Part shown: piece by piece, positions 34,647 to 43,551 of the stretch | Layout of the letters: every line of letters begins with the position of its first letter | Position numbering within the stretch: position 1 is the stretch's first letter | Assembly: GCA_003225295.1 (NCBI GenBank) | Contig: QHYZ01000052.1 | Span: 62,001-126,000, forward strand | DNA from: Acidobacteriota bacterium | GTDB taxonomy: Bacteria > Acidobacteriota > Terriglobia > Acidiferrales > UBA7541 | Direction of reading: 5' to 3' | Length of the DNA stretch: 64,000 nucleotides | Program-made: the position numbers and the translations under genes | Notes under the pieces: generated by a model | The model's database searches: none | What the model saw: only the letters and a program-made list of their open reading frames with translations | Told to the model about the DNA's origin: nothing

Positions 34647-36441
34647 TCTCTTCTGGAAACTCGGTTTTGCGTTTTTCGCCCTGCTGATCGCGGTCCTGCT
34701 CCCCGTCGATTTCTATGCCGAGCGGGCCCTGCGGCGCGACTACGAACGCGCCGGCTTCGAACAGCTCGCCGCCATTGCGCGCATCGCGCTTGCCTATCCT
34801 CCGCAACCTGCAGCGCTCGCCCCGTCTCATCCGCAGGACTCCGCCGGCCTTCGCGGTTGGGTCGCGAAAATGGCCGCCAGCGGCGTCCGCGTCACGGTGA
34901 TCACCTCCGATGGCCAGGTGCTGGCGGATTCGCAATCCGATCCGCAAACCATGGAAAACCACGCCGACCGCCCGGAGATTCGCGATGCTTTGGCAACCGG
35001 CCACGGCCAGTCCATTCGCCACAGCGTAACGATCAACAGTGATCTCCTCTACCAGGCGGTGCGCTTGTCCTCTGCCGGGGCGTCGCCGGTGGTGCTCCGT
35101 TTTGCTCTCCCGCTGCAAACGGTGGACCAGGAGATCTGGGAATTCCGCCGGCGTCTCTGGCTGGCATCACTGGTCGTGCTCCTCGTTACCGGGGCCGCGT
35201 CTCTGCTCATCTCGTGGTCGTTCTCTGATCGCGTGGACCGGCTCACGGATTTTTTTCATCGCGTCGCGGAAGGCGATTTTCGTCCGCTGGAAGCGGATCG
35301 CGCCGGCGACTCCTTGGAAGCTTTGGCGATTTCGTTGAATGCGACGGCCGCACGGCTCGACCGCACCATTCAAACGCTGACCGAAGAACGCAATCTTTCT
35401 TCTGCGATTCTCGGAAGCATGGTGGAAGGCGTGGCCGTCGTGAATGCTTCCGAGCGCCTGCTCTTCGCCAATCGAGGTTTTGCGGAAATCCTGGGCCTGG
35501 ACGTGCCGCCGCAATCCGGAAGCGCGCTCCTCGAAGTGGTGCGGCAGACCGAGCTGATCGAGGCGGTTCGCGGGGTGTTGAAAGGCGAGCCCCGCGTCGA
35601 AGCCGAAATCGTTACCGGCACGTTGCGGCAACACTTTTTTGCGGTCACCGTCGCAGCGGTCAGCGCCGCGGAGACCTCCGGTGCAGTCATCGTGCTGCAT
35701 GACATCACCGAGTTGCGCAAACTCGAGCGCATCCGCCGGGATTTCGTCGCCAACGTTTCCCACGAATTCAAAACGCCGCTCACCGCCATTCAGGGTTTTG
35801 CAGAAACGCTGCTCGCTGGCGCCATCGACGACCCGCAAAATCGCATCCGCTTCCTGGGGATCATTCTCGAACACTCGCGGCGTCTCGCGCGGCTCACCGA
35901 CGATCTGCTCAAACTTTCGAAAATGGATGCGGACAAGCTGGAACTGGAGATCCGCCGCCTGAGCGTTTCCCAATTCGTCGAGAGCTGCATCGAAACCACG
36001 CAGCGCCCGGCCGCCGGAAAAGATCTGCGTATATCCGTCAAGCTGCCAGAGCGCTTGCCGGACATCGCCGCTGACCGCCGCCGTCTCGCCGAAGTTCTGC
36101 AGAATTTGCTCGACAACGCCATGCAGTACACTCCGGCCGGCGGCCAGATCATGGTCAGCGCCTCAGCGAACGGCGCCGAAATGACCTTCACGGTTTCCGA
36201 CACCGGCATCGGCATCCCGCAGGCGGACCAGCCCCGCATCTTCGAGCGCTTCTACCGCGTCGACGTGGCGCGTTCGCGCGAAGTCGGCGGCACCGGGTTG
36301 GGACTCTCCATCGCCAAACATCTTGTCGAAGCTCACGGCGGCCGCATCTGGGTCCACAGCGAAGTGGGCCAGGGTTCACAGTTCTATTTCACCGTTCCCC
36401 TCTTCGAGCCGGAGCGCACTACCCTGCGCCCCCCGCGCTAA
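34636..36441 (+). CDS. phoR: Phosphate regulon sensor histidine kinase PhoR
   Basis: 601 residues from the GTG at 34636, overlapping phoB by 11 bp; a TTG at 34627 is possible. Layout: membrane helix about 5-28, periplasmic sensor region to about 172, second helix about 174-196 ([20 protein letters not shown]), HAMP about 197-250, PAS about 255-365 ([25 protein letters not shown]), HisKA with phospho-His near 376 ([17 protein letters not shown]), then HATPase with [13 protein letters not shown] (N box), [22 protein letters not shown] (G1/F) and [19 protein letters not shown]. Phosphorylates PhoB when phosphate is scarce, normally restrained by PstSCAB and PhoU. The large periplasmic loop differs from E. 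coli PhoR, which has almost none. Confidence 0.92.
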   Translation: MRLNLFWKLGFAFFALLIAVLLPVDFYAERALRRDYERAGFEQLAAIARIALAYPPQPAALAPSHPQDSAGLRGWVAKMAASGVRVTVITSDGQVLADSQSDPQTMENHADRPEIRDALATGHGQSIRHSVTINSDLLYQAVRLSSAGASPVVLRFALPLQTVDQEIWEFRRRLWLASLVVLLVTGAASLLISWSFSDRVDRLTDFFHRVAEGDFRPLEADRAGDSLEALAISLNATAARLDRTIQTLTEERNLSSAILGSMVEGVAVVNASERLLFANRGFAEILGLDVPPQSGSALLEVVRQTELIEAVRGVLKGEPRVEAEIVTGTLRQHFFAVTVAAVSAAETSGAVIVLHDITELRKLERIRRDFVANVSHEFKTPLTAIQGFAETLLAGAIDDPQNRIRFLGIILEHSRRLARLTDDLLKLSKMDADKLELEIRRLSVSQFVESCIETTQRPAAGKDLRISVKLPERLPDIAADRRRLAEVLQNLLDNAMQYTPAGGQIMVSASANGAEMTFTVSDTGIGIPQADQPRIFERFYRVDVARSREVGGTGLGLSIAKHLVEAHGGRIWVHSEVGQGSQFYFTVPLFEPERTTLRPPR

Positions 36442-36503
36442 CCCCCACGCCGCTCTGCCGGCCGAAGCCCAGCCCGCCCCTAACTCTCATCTTTTCCCGC
36501 ATT

Positions 36504-36532
36504 TTCACATTCTGGTGAACGAACTGTAACTA
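36504..36532 (+). promoter_or_regulatory. Putative Pho box upstream of first phoU
   Basis: TTCACAT (36504), GTGAACG (36515) and GTAACTA (36526), each 7 bp with 4-bp spacers (11-bp period). The flanking TAATTGC after the last repeat is shared with the phoB copy (CTAATTGC). Lies 63 bp before the phoU start in the 153-bp gap after phoR, so phoU probably has its own phosphate-responsive promoter. Confidence 0.6.
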
Positions 36533-36594
36533 ATTGCAGGCAAGCTCTTGCTTACGAGCGAGACTCCTGTCCTGCGCTCCGAAAAAGGGGACCA

Positions 36595-37398
36595 ATGGCA
36601 GCAACTCCTGGGCTTACCGAAGCCGTGCTCTACGACACGCTGGTGAACTATCTCGTCTCCATGGCGCGCACCGTCGAAGGCGCCATGAACCGCGCGCTCG
36701 ATGCCATCGTTAGCGTGGAAAATTTGCGCACCTCGGCTCTCCCCGGGGAAGTGTTTCTCCTTGAACCCCGCATCAACGAAATGGAGATGGTCATCGATGA
36801 ACACGCCATCCGCCTGCTCCGGCGAGGGTCGCTTACCGACGATGAGATGCGGCTGATCGTTGCCGCTCTGAAAATAACCAATGACCTCGAGCGCATCGGC
36901 GACCTGGCGGTGAATCTCGCCGAGCGCGTCATCTCCCTCGGCGAAATCGAGAATGCACAGGTTCCCGAAGAACTGGCCCCCATGGCCTCCGCCGTGCGCG
37001 CCATGGTCAGCAAGAGTCTCGGTGCACTCATTTTCCGCAACGCCGAGATGGCCGCGCAGGTGCTCGAAAGCGATGAGGTCGTCGATCAATACCGCGATCG
37101 CATTTTTGAACAGCTCCTCCTGCACATGACCGAAGAGCCCCCGCTGGTGAGCCCGGGCCTGCAATTCATTCTGGCCACCCGCCACCTCGAACGCATCGCC
37201 GACCACGCCACCAACATTGCCGAGGACATCATCTTCTGGGTCCGTGGTCTCGATGTCCGTCACGGGCGTGGTCTCATGGTCCGCCCCGACCAGAACGACC
37301 AGAACGATCCGTCTTCTCGCGGGGATCGAGGCCTCACAGAGAATTCACATGCCCTTCATTCGGAGGTGACCCTAGACTGCCAGACTGGGCGCGCTTGA
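36595..37398 (+). CDS. phoU: PhoU-family phosphate signalling protein (first copy)
   Basis: 267 residues. Two PhoU three-helix repeats: residues about 15-105 (INEMEMVIDEHAIRLL...LKITNDLERIGDLAVNLAERV) and about 115-220 (VDQYRDRIFEQLLLHM...ATRHLERIADHATNIAEDIIFWVRG). The LERIGD and LERIADH motifs carry the acidic metal-binding residues. PhoU passes the state of the Pst transporter to PhoR and limits phosphate uptake. Past residue 222 there is a 45-residue polar tail (MVRPDQNDQNDPSSRGDRG...) that is absent from usual PhoU and may come from loss of the original stop. A second phoU closes the pst operon at 49.6 kb. Confidence 0.9.
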   Translation: MAATPGLTEAVLYDTLVNYLVSMARTVEGAMNRALDAIVSVENLRTSALPGEVFLLEPRINEMEMVIDEHAIRLLRRGSLTDDEMRLIVAALKITNDLERIGDLAVNLAERVISLGEIENAQVPEELAPMASAVRAMVSKSLGALIFRNAEMAAQVLESDEVVDQYRDRIFEQLLLHMTEEPPLVSPGLQFILATRHLERIADHATNIAEDIIFWVRGLDVRHGRGLMVRPDQNDQNDPSSRGDRGLTENSHALHSEVTLDCQTGRA

Positions 37399-37420
37399 CC
37401 TTCACGTAAAGTCCTACCAC

Positions 37421-37470
37421 GGGGACCGGTGCACCCCTGGCTCCGGTCCCCATCTATTCCCCTCGGGGAA
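37421..37470 (+). terminator. Two adjacent hairpins after phoU
   Basis: GGGGACCGG (37421-37429) pairs perfectly with CCGGTCCCC (37443-37451), and six bases later TTCCCCTCGGGGAA (37457-37470) is a perfect 14-bp palindrome. No T-run follows. The position right after phoU suggests a transcript end or mRNA-stabilising structure. Confidence 0.5.
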
Positions 37471-37540
37471 TTCTCCGAAACCTCTCCAGGCATCCCTGGA
37501 CCACGCCGCTGAGTCCTATTATCGTCGTAAGAGAGTCGAG

Positions 37541-37903
37541 ATGGATCTGTCCAGGCAATCTCCCGAGCGCTCTGCCGTGCCGCGATGCTACCGCTGGCTT
37601 TGTGTAGGCCTGGCCCTTTTGCTGCTCTACAACCCTTACCAGGCTGCGCCGAGTTCGAGGAATGATTTTAATGTTCGTCATTCAGCAAGCCACCGGGCCA
37701 CGGTTGGCGCTTCGGAGCTGCAACACTTCTCCCCCGCGGATGGTCGGGAAAAGCATTCAGCTCCTCGGACTTCAGTTGTCGAGCCCCACCGAGCGTTTCC
37801 GGCACTCTGCTCGCATGCCAGTGAAGTCTCTCCGCAAGTAGTTTCTCCCCCGCAGCAATTTTTCGGCTCCAGCTTGTGGTTCCGGCCGCCGCCCGCCAGC
37901 TAG
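37541..37903 (+). CDS. Hypothetical protein with one N-terminal membrane segment
   Basis: 120 residues, ATG preceded by GAGTCGAG. A Trp/Leu-rich segment at about 17-35 (RWLCVGLALLLLYNPYQAA) is followed by a polar, Ser/His-rich body (VRHSASHRATVGASELQHFS) and the ending GSSLWFRPPPAS. I recall similar short proteins near efflux genes in acidobacteria, also ending in WFRPPP, but cannot name a function. Its stop codon directly abuts, in the same frame, the truncated membrane-fusion gene, so the two are either neighbours by design or joined by a deletion. Confidence 0.5.
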   Translation: MDLSRQSPERSAVPRCYRWLCVGLALLLLYNPYQAAPSSRNDFNVRHSASHRATVGASELQHFSPADGREKHSAPRTSVVEPHRAFPALCSHASEVSPQVVSPPQQFFGSSLWFRPPPAS

Positions 37904-38788
37904 CCGATTTTCGGACGCGCCCAGGGGGATTTCGAGCGTGCCAAATCCACCCACGCCGCGATGCATTCGGCCTACACGCGGCTCAGCGACGCTGCCAAGA
38001 CCCGCCAGGGCCTAGTAGCCCAGCAGGAATTGGACGACTCTCAAGCCAAGGACCTCGAATCGCAAGCTCAAGTGTCCAGCGCGAAAGCGGCGCTGGCCGC
38101 CGCCCAGCAGGAACTCGAGGTCGCTCGGGCCAATCAAAGGCAGGTCTCCGCGCTTTCCGACTACACGCGGATTAGCGCGCCTTATGCCGGCGTGGTCACC
38201 AATCGCTATGCGGACACCGGAGCGCTTATTGCCGCGGGAACTTCCACCAGCACGCAGGCTATTCCTGTAGTGCGCATCGCGCAGATTTCTGTCCTACGTC
38301 TGGTGCTGCCCATTCCCGAATCCGTCTCGGCACAAATTCACCTTGGCGATCCCGTCAAGGTACACGTCGAGGCGTTGAATCAGGACATCCAGGGCAAAGT
38401 GTCACGCTTCGCGGAATCCCTGGACTTGCAGACCCGCACGATGGCCACGGAAATCGATTTTGACAATCGCCACGGCCGCCTCATCCCGGGGATGTATGCG
38501 CAAACACAGCTTTCCCTAGGCGAGAAAAAGAACACCTTGACGATTCCCTTGGAAGCGGTTGCCCGGAATGCTGATGACGGCACCGTGCCGGCCCTCACCC
38601 CGCAAAACGTCATCGAAGAGCGCCACCTTCGCCTCGGTCTCGAAGATGAAAAACGCGTCGAAGTCGTTTCAGGTCTCCAGGAAGGAGACCGCGTCGTCAT
38701 TGGCAACCGCAGCCAATTCCGCGAGGGACAGAAAGTGCAACCGAAGGTAGTGAGCGGCTCCGCAGCGGAAGACGGGGGAGGGCGCTGA
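37904..38788 (+). pseudogene. RND efflux membrane-fusion protein, N-terminal part missing
   Basis: The open frame begins right after the TAG at 37901-37903 and the first ATG is at 37961 (275 residues from there). It contains the latter part of an HlyD/AcrA-type adaptor: coiled-coil (GDFERAKSTHAAMHSAYTRL...QQELDDSQAKDLESQAQVSSAKAALAAAQQEL), second lipoyl half (YTRISAPYAGVVTNRYADTG), beta-barrel (LVLPIPESVSAQIHLGDPVKV) and membrane-proximal domain. Missing is everything before the hairpin: signal or lipoprotein region, first lipoyl half and part of the helix, about 100-150 residues. Such a protein could not be exported or anchored. Overlaps the pump gene by one base (TGATG). Confidence 0.8.
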
Positions 38789-41700
38789 TGTCCGGTTTCT
38801 CCATCAAGTATCCCTTTTTCATTATCGTGGCCTGCCTGGTCATCGCCATCGTTGGCACCGTGACCCTGGTGCGCATGCCGGTTGACCTTTTCCCTCCCAT
38901 CAACATTCCCGTCGTGGTGGTCGCCACGTTTTATTCCGGGATGCCGCCTCAGCAAATCGAAACGAACATTACCAATCCCTTCGAACGCTTTTTCACACTG
39001 GCCAGCGGCGTGGATCACATCGAGTCACGCTCGCTCCCCGGCGTGAGCCTGATCAAAATCTACTTTCAGCCCGGCACCAACGCGGATGCCGATCTGAGCA
39101 CGGTTTCCAACCTGGCCATGGCGGATCTTCGCCGCCTGCCCCCCGGCACCTTGCCGCCGGTGGTGCTGAAGTTTGACGCCTCCAGCCTGCCCGTCTGCCT
39201 GATCACCCTCAAGGGCCAGGGCCTAAACGAAACCGACCTGCAGGACCTAGGCCGCTACACGGTTCGAAATCAGATCGCCAATGTCCCCGGTGCTTCGGTT
39301 CCGCAGCCCTTCGGCGGAAGGTATCGCCAGATTATGGTGTACGTCGATCCGCTGAAGCTCGAAGCAAACCAATTGAGCCCCATGGATGTGGTGCGAACGG
39401 TGAATGAGAGCAACCTCATCCTTCCCGCGGGCGACGTCAAGATCGGGCCGGTCGATTACAACTTGTACTCCAACAGCCAGGCCCCTACCGGCAAATTCAT
39501 CAACGGCATGCCGCTGAAAACCGTAGGTCAATCGTCCGTGCTTGTGGGCGATGTCGGCAAAGCCGTGGACGCCAGCGCCATTCAGACCAACATCGTGCGG
39601 GTGGACGGCCAGGCTTCGGTGTACCTGCCCATCCTCAAGCAGGGCGGGGACACCAATACCATGGCGGTAGTGGATGGCATCAAGGAAGCTCTTCGGCACC
39701 TCGTTGATATCCCCCAGCAGCTCATCACTCGCGTGGTCTTTGACCAGTCTCTTTTCGTCAAAACAGCCATCGCCAACCTGCTCCGCGAAGGGTCCATCGG
39801 ACTGCTCCTCACCGGCGTGATGATTCTCCTTTTCCTCGGCAGCATGCGCGCTACCGTGACCGTCTTCCTCTCCATTCCGCTCTCCGCGCTGGCCGCATTT
39901 CTGGCCATCAGCGCCGGCGGCGGCACCGTGAACGCCATGGTGCTGGGCGGACTCGCGCTGGCGTTCTCCCGCTTGATCGATAATTCCGTCATCGTGCTCG
40001 AAAACATCTTCCGCCATCTCGAGATGGGAGAAGCTGCTGAGGTTGCGGCGGAGAAAGGCGGGCAGGAAGTCGCTCTAGCCGTACTTGCCGCCACTATCAC
40101 CACCGCCATCGTTTTTTTTCCGGTGGTGTTTCTCTACGGCGTCAGCCGATTCCTTTTCATGGCGCTCGCCTCGGCCGTCATTCCTTCACTCTGGGCTTCC
40201 TACTTTGTGGCTATGACGGTCGTTCCTCTTTATTGCGCCAAGCTGGTCAAGAAACATGAGGCGGACGAGGAAGTGGGGGAACATTCCGCGTCGCCGCACG
40301 GCTGGATCGTCAAAAGTTTCAATTTCTACTTTGAGAGAATGGTGGGGAAGTACGACCGTACGTTGGCGGCCTCATTGCTGAAACCGGTCAACACGGTGGT
40401 TGGCCTCGCCGGCGTCTCGCTGCTTTCTTTTTCCCTCTATCCCTTCCTGGGGGTCTCCTTCTTTCCGAGAACCGATCCTGGTCAGATGGTCATCAACCTG
40501 AAGGCGCCCTCGGGAACGCGGGTCGAGCTCACCGAGAACTATGTGAAACGGGTGGAGCAGATCATCCACCAGGTGGTGCCCGCCAGTGAGCTCCAGATCA
40601 TCGTCTCCAACATCGGCATCACCACGGATTTTTCCGCGATTACACCCCCAACTCCGCGCCACACACCGCCTTCGTCGAAGTAAGCCTAAAGGAGGGGCAC
40701 CAGGTCGGGAGTTACGAGTACATGCGGCGCGTGCGCCGGCAGCTCAGCCAGCAGCTTCCCGAGCTCAGCACCTACTTTCAGTCTGGCGGTCTTGTGGACG
40801 CGGTCATCAATCTTGGCTTGCCCGCGCCCATCGATATCCAAGTGAGCGGCAACAATCTCAACAGTGTTTACGCTACGGCGGCAAAAATCGCCGCACCGGT
40901 TCGCGCACTCGGAAATGTCAGCGATGTGCTCATTCCTCAGGACATTGATTATCCTGCGCTGCAACTCGACGTGGATCGAGGCAAGGCCAGTCTGCTGGGT
41001 CTATCACAAAAAGAGATCGTCGACAACGTCATTACCGCCCTGACTTCCAACGGCATGATCGCACCCAACTACTGGATCGATCCAAAAAGCGGCAACCCCT
41101 ACCTGTTGACCGTACAGTACGCCGAAGATCAGCTCAAGACCATAACCGATCTGAAGCAGATTCCCTTACGCGGGGTGAAAAGCAGCGAGTCCACCGGGCT
41201 CGACAGCGTTGTCAAAGTCACCGCCATTGCTTCCCCCACGGAGGTGGACCACTATCAGTTGTTTCGGGTGATCGATGTGTACGTGTCGCCGAAAGGCGAG
41301 GACCTCGGTCGGCTGACCAGCCAGGTGGACAAAATTATCAATGAAACGAAATTACCAGCAGGAGTCCGTGTAAACCTGCGAGGCTCGGTCCAAGGCATGC
41401 GCGCCTCCTTCAAGAGCTTCGGAATCGGCCTGATCCTCTCCGTCGTGCTGGTCTATCTGGTTCTTGTGGCACAGTTCGCCTCCTGGAAAGACCCCTCGAT
41501 CATCCTTTTGGCGATACCTCCCGGCCTAGCCGGGGTGCTGTTGTTCCTGCTGGCGACGGGTACCACCTTGAACGTCATGTCTCTTATGGGGCTCGTAATG
41601 ATGGTGGGAATCGTGGTCTCCAACAGTATCTTGATCGTGGAGTTCGCCCGCCATCTCCATCATGACGGTAAACCGCTGGTAGAAGCTGTCTCGACCGCCT

Positions 41701-41927
41701 CCCGCTTGCGCCTTCGCCCCATTTTGATGACTTCGCTGGCAACGCTTCTTGGCTTGATCCCCATGGCTCTCGGCACTGAACCAGGCAGCGAACAATACGC
41801 TCCGCTGGCTCGCGCCATTATCGGTGGGTTGCTGGTTTCCGTTGTCGTGACCGTGTATCTCGTTCCCGCGGCGTATCTCATCATGCACCGCGGAAAAGAA
41901 ACGAATCCCCAGGAGGCGCAGGCGTGA
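38788..41927 (+). pseudogene. RND-family efflux pump, single-base frameshift
   Basis: Together about 1046 codons, normal for an AcrB/MexB-like inner-membrane pump of the HAE1/CzcA superfamily. The first frame (38788-40683) holds the N-terminal helix (KYPFFIIVACLVIAIVGTVTLVRMP), porter domains and the first transmembrane bundle (GLLLTGVMILLFLGSM, GGLALAFSRLIDNSVIVLENI). At about 40640-40645 reading leaves frame: ITTDFSAI should continue YTPNSAPHTAFVEVSLKEGHQVGSYEYM, which is found one base out of phase and runs to 41927 with the second bundle (GIGLILSVVLVYLVLVAQFAS, GLVMMVGIVVSNSILIVEFARH). One missing base (ATTACACC for ATTTACACC) explains it. The usual Asp of the first helix-4 motif is retained (LIDNSVIV). 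Confidence 0.85.
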
Positions 41928-43243
41928 TGCGCACCATTCTTGCTTCCGTTATTCTTTCCGCTCTGCTCGGCGCACCACTGGGGGCCCAGACGCTGTCCTC
42001 GCCTGCTCCGCCCGCCTCCGCTCGACGCGCATTGACGCTGGCCCAAGCAGAAGCCCTGGCTTTGAAAAACAATCCTCAAATCAGCATGGGGAAATTGCGG
42101 GCTCTGGCTGCGCACCAGTACGTTCGGGAAGCTCGCTCGGCACTGCTCCCCAACGCCTATCTCAGCGTCACCGCGGTTGATTCCAATCCTGGGAGCCGTC
42201 TGGCCGCCGGAGGCCTCAACAATCCGATTCTTTTTCCGCGCGCCGCGGCTGGCGCTACTGCCAGCCAATTAATTACCGACTTTGGCCGTTCCAAGAACCT
42301 GCTCTCCAGTTCAGCGTCCCAGGCCAGTGCCGAAGATCAGAACTCCGCCGCCACCACCGCCCAAATCATCCTGGCGGTCGACCAGTCTTTTTACAACGTC
42401 TTGGACACCCAGGCCCTCGTGCTCGTCGCGCAGCAAACCGTCGATTCCCGCCAGCTCCTGGTTGACAAAATCAAAGCCCTCACCGACGCCAAGCTAAAGT
42501 CCGAACTGGACCTGAGTTTCGCTAGCGTTGACCTCGAACGCGGTAAGCTCTTGCTGCTCGAAGCTAGAAACAATTACCAAACTTCGCTTGCCGCACTTTC
42601 CGCCATTCTTGGCTATGCGGATGAGCAAGATTTCCAGCTCGTTGAGGAACAAGCGGCCGTGACCCCTCCCGAACTGGATGTTCTCCCGCTCATTCAGCAA
42701 GCCCTCGAGCAGCGTCCGGAAGTCCTCGCACTTCAGTACCAAGTCCAAGCCGCGGAAAAGTTCAGCAGCGCCGAATATGACCTCTGGCGCCCCACCGTCA
42801 GCGCCCTGGGAGTTGTCGGGGAAGCTCCCGTGCGGGACAACCATATCCCCAATTGGTACGGCGCCGTCGGCGTGAACATCAACATCCCCGTCTTCTATGG
42901 TTCTCTGTTCAATGCGCGCGCCAAAGCCGCCGACCTTCAGACCGAGGTCAATCGTCAAAAACTGGCCGACCTTCGAAATAGTATCGCCCGTGATGTGCGT
43001 ACTTCCTGGCAAGACACCAGCCGCGCCTATGAGCGCCTTTCCGTCACCCGGCAATTGCGGGAGCAAGCCGCTCTGGCCCTGGACCTGGCGCAGTCCCGCT
43101 ACAATCTTGGTCTTGGCTCCATCGTCGAGTTCAGCCAGGCCGAACTGCAAAAAAGCGAAGCCGACATCGCCGACACTGATGCCAAATACCAATATCGCTT
43201 GACCCAAATCGTCCTCGCCTATACGATTTCGTCGCCGAAATAG
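41927..43243 (+). CDS. TolC-like outer-membrane efflux protein
   Basis: 438 residues from ATG 41927 (GTG one codon earlier also possible), with AGGAGG upstream. Signal peptide ends LGAQT. Two OEP repeats of alternating beta-hairpin and long helices: ALTLAQAEALALKNNPQISMGKLRALAAHQYVREARSALLPNAYLSV, and the second from about 235 (IQQALEQRPEVLALQYQVQAAEKFSSAEYDLWRPTVSALGVVG). Ends in the coiled-coil ARDVRTSWQDTSRAYERL...SRYNLGLGSIVEFSQAELQKSEADIADTDAKYQYRLTQIVLAYTI. Forms the exit duct for the RND pump encoded just upstream, whose other two genes are damaged; it may still serve another pump. Confidence 0.88.
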   Translation: MRTILASVILSALLGAPLGAQTLSSPAPPASARRALTLAQAEALALKNNPQISMGKLRALAAHQYVREARSALLPNAYLSVTAVDSNPGSRLAAGGLNNPILFPRAAAGATASQLITDFGRSKNLLSSSASQASAEDQNSAATTAQIILAVDQSFYNVLDTQALVLVAQQTVDSRQLLVDKIKALTDAKLKSELDLSFASVDLERGKLLLLEARNNYQTSLAALSAILGYADEQDFQLVEEQAAVTPPELDVLPLIQQALEQRPEVLALQYQVQAAEKFSSAEYDLWRPTVSALGVVGEAPVRDNHIPNWYGAVGVNINIPVFYGSLFNARAKAADLQTEVNRQKLADLRNSIARDVRTSWQDTSRAYERLSVTRQLREQAALALDLAQSRYNLGLGSIVEFSQAELQKSEADIADTDAKYQYRLTQIVLAYTISSPK

Positions 43244-43433
43244 GTCCTTTCTCGCGGTGCCCAGGGGAAGCCGCCTTCCGCCATCACTCGGTTTTCGCTC
43301 GAGCGAAGGAGACGCCACTTGGCCATCCTTTTTTTGGCTCGTCTCGACGTCTGTCTCTGTTGGCGGTTGTTAACACACCGAAAAATCCGCAACCTCTGAT
43401 GCATCAATGGGTTCCCGTGAATTCCCAGCGATT

Positions 43434-43473
43434 GTTACAGGATATTCACATTCAGTTGACATCCTTGTAAGAC
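43434..43473 (+). promoter_or_regulatory. Putative Pho box upstream of porin gene
   Basis: Elements at 11-bp steps: GTTACAG (43434), TTCACAT (43445), TTGACAT (43456) and a weaker GTAAGAC (43467), each separated by 4 bp. TTCACAT is identical to the first element before phoB and phoU. About 80 bp before the porin start. Implies phosphate control of this porin; inferred from pattern. Confidence 0.55.
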
Positions 43474-43551
43474 GGGGCCTTTACCTTCAGCCGCGGGGCG
43501 GTAGGCATTCTTTTCGGTACCAGGTCGAATTTTGCTCCAAAGAGAGAAGAA

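Noticed and set aside
40620-40660. Programmed -1 frameshift in the RND pump gene
   Set aside because: A run of five T's (40630-40634) could allow -1 slippage, but slipping there would give FFRDYTP instead of the family's FSAIYTP, there is no canonical in-phase heptamer, and the neighbouring adaptor is also broken. A one-base loss is simpler.
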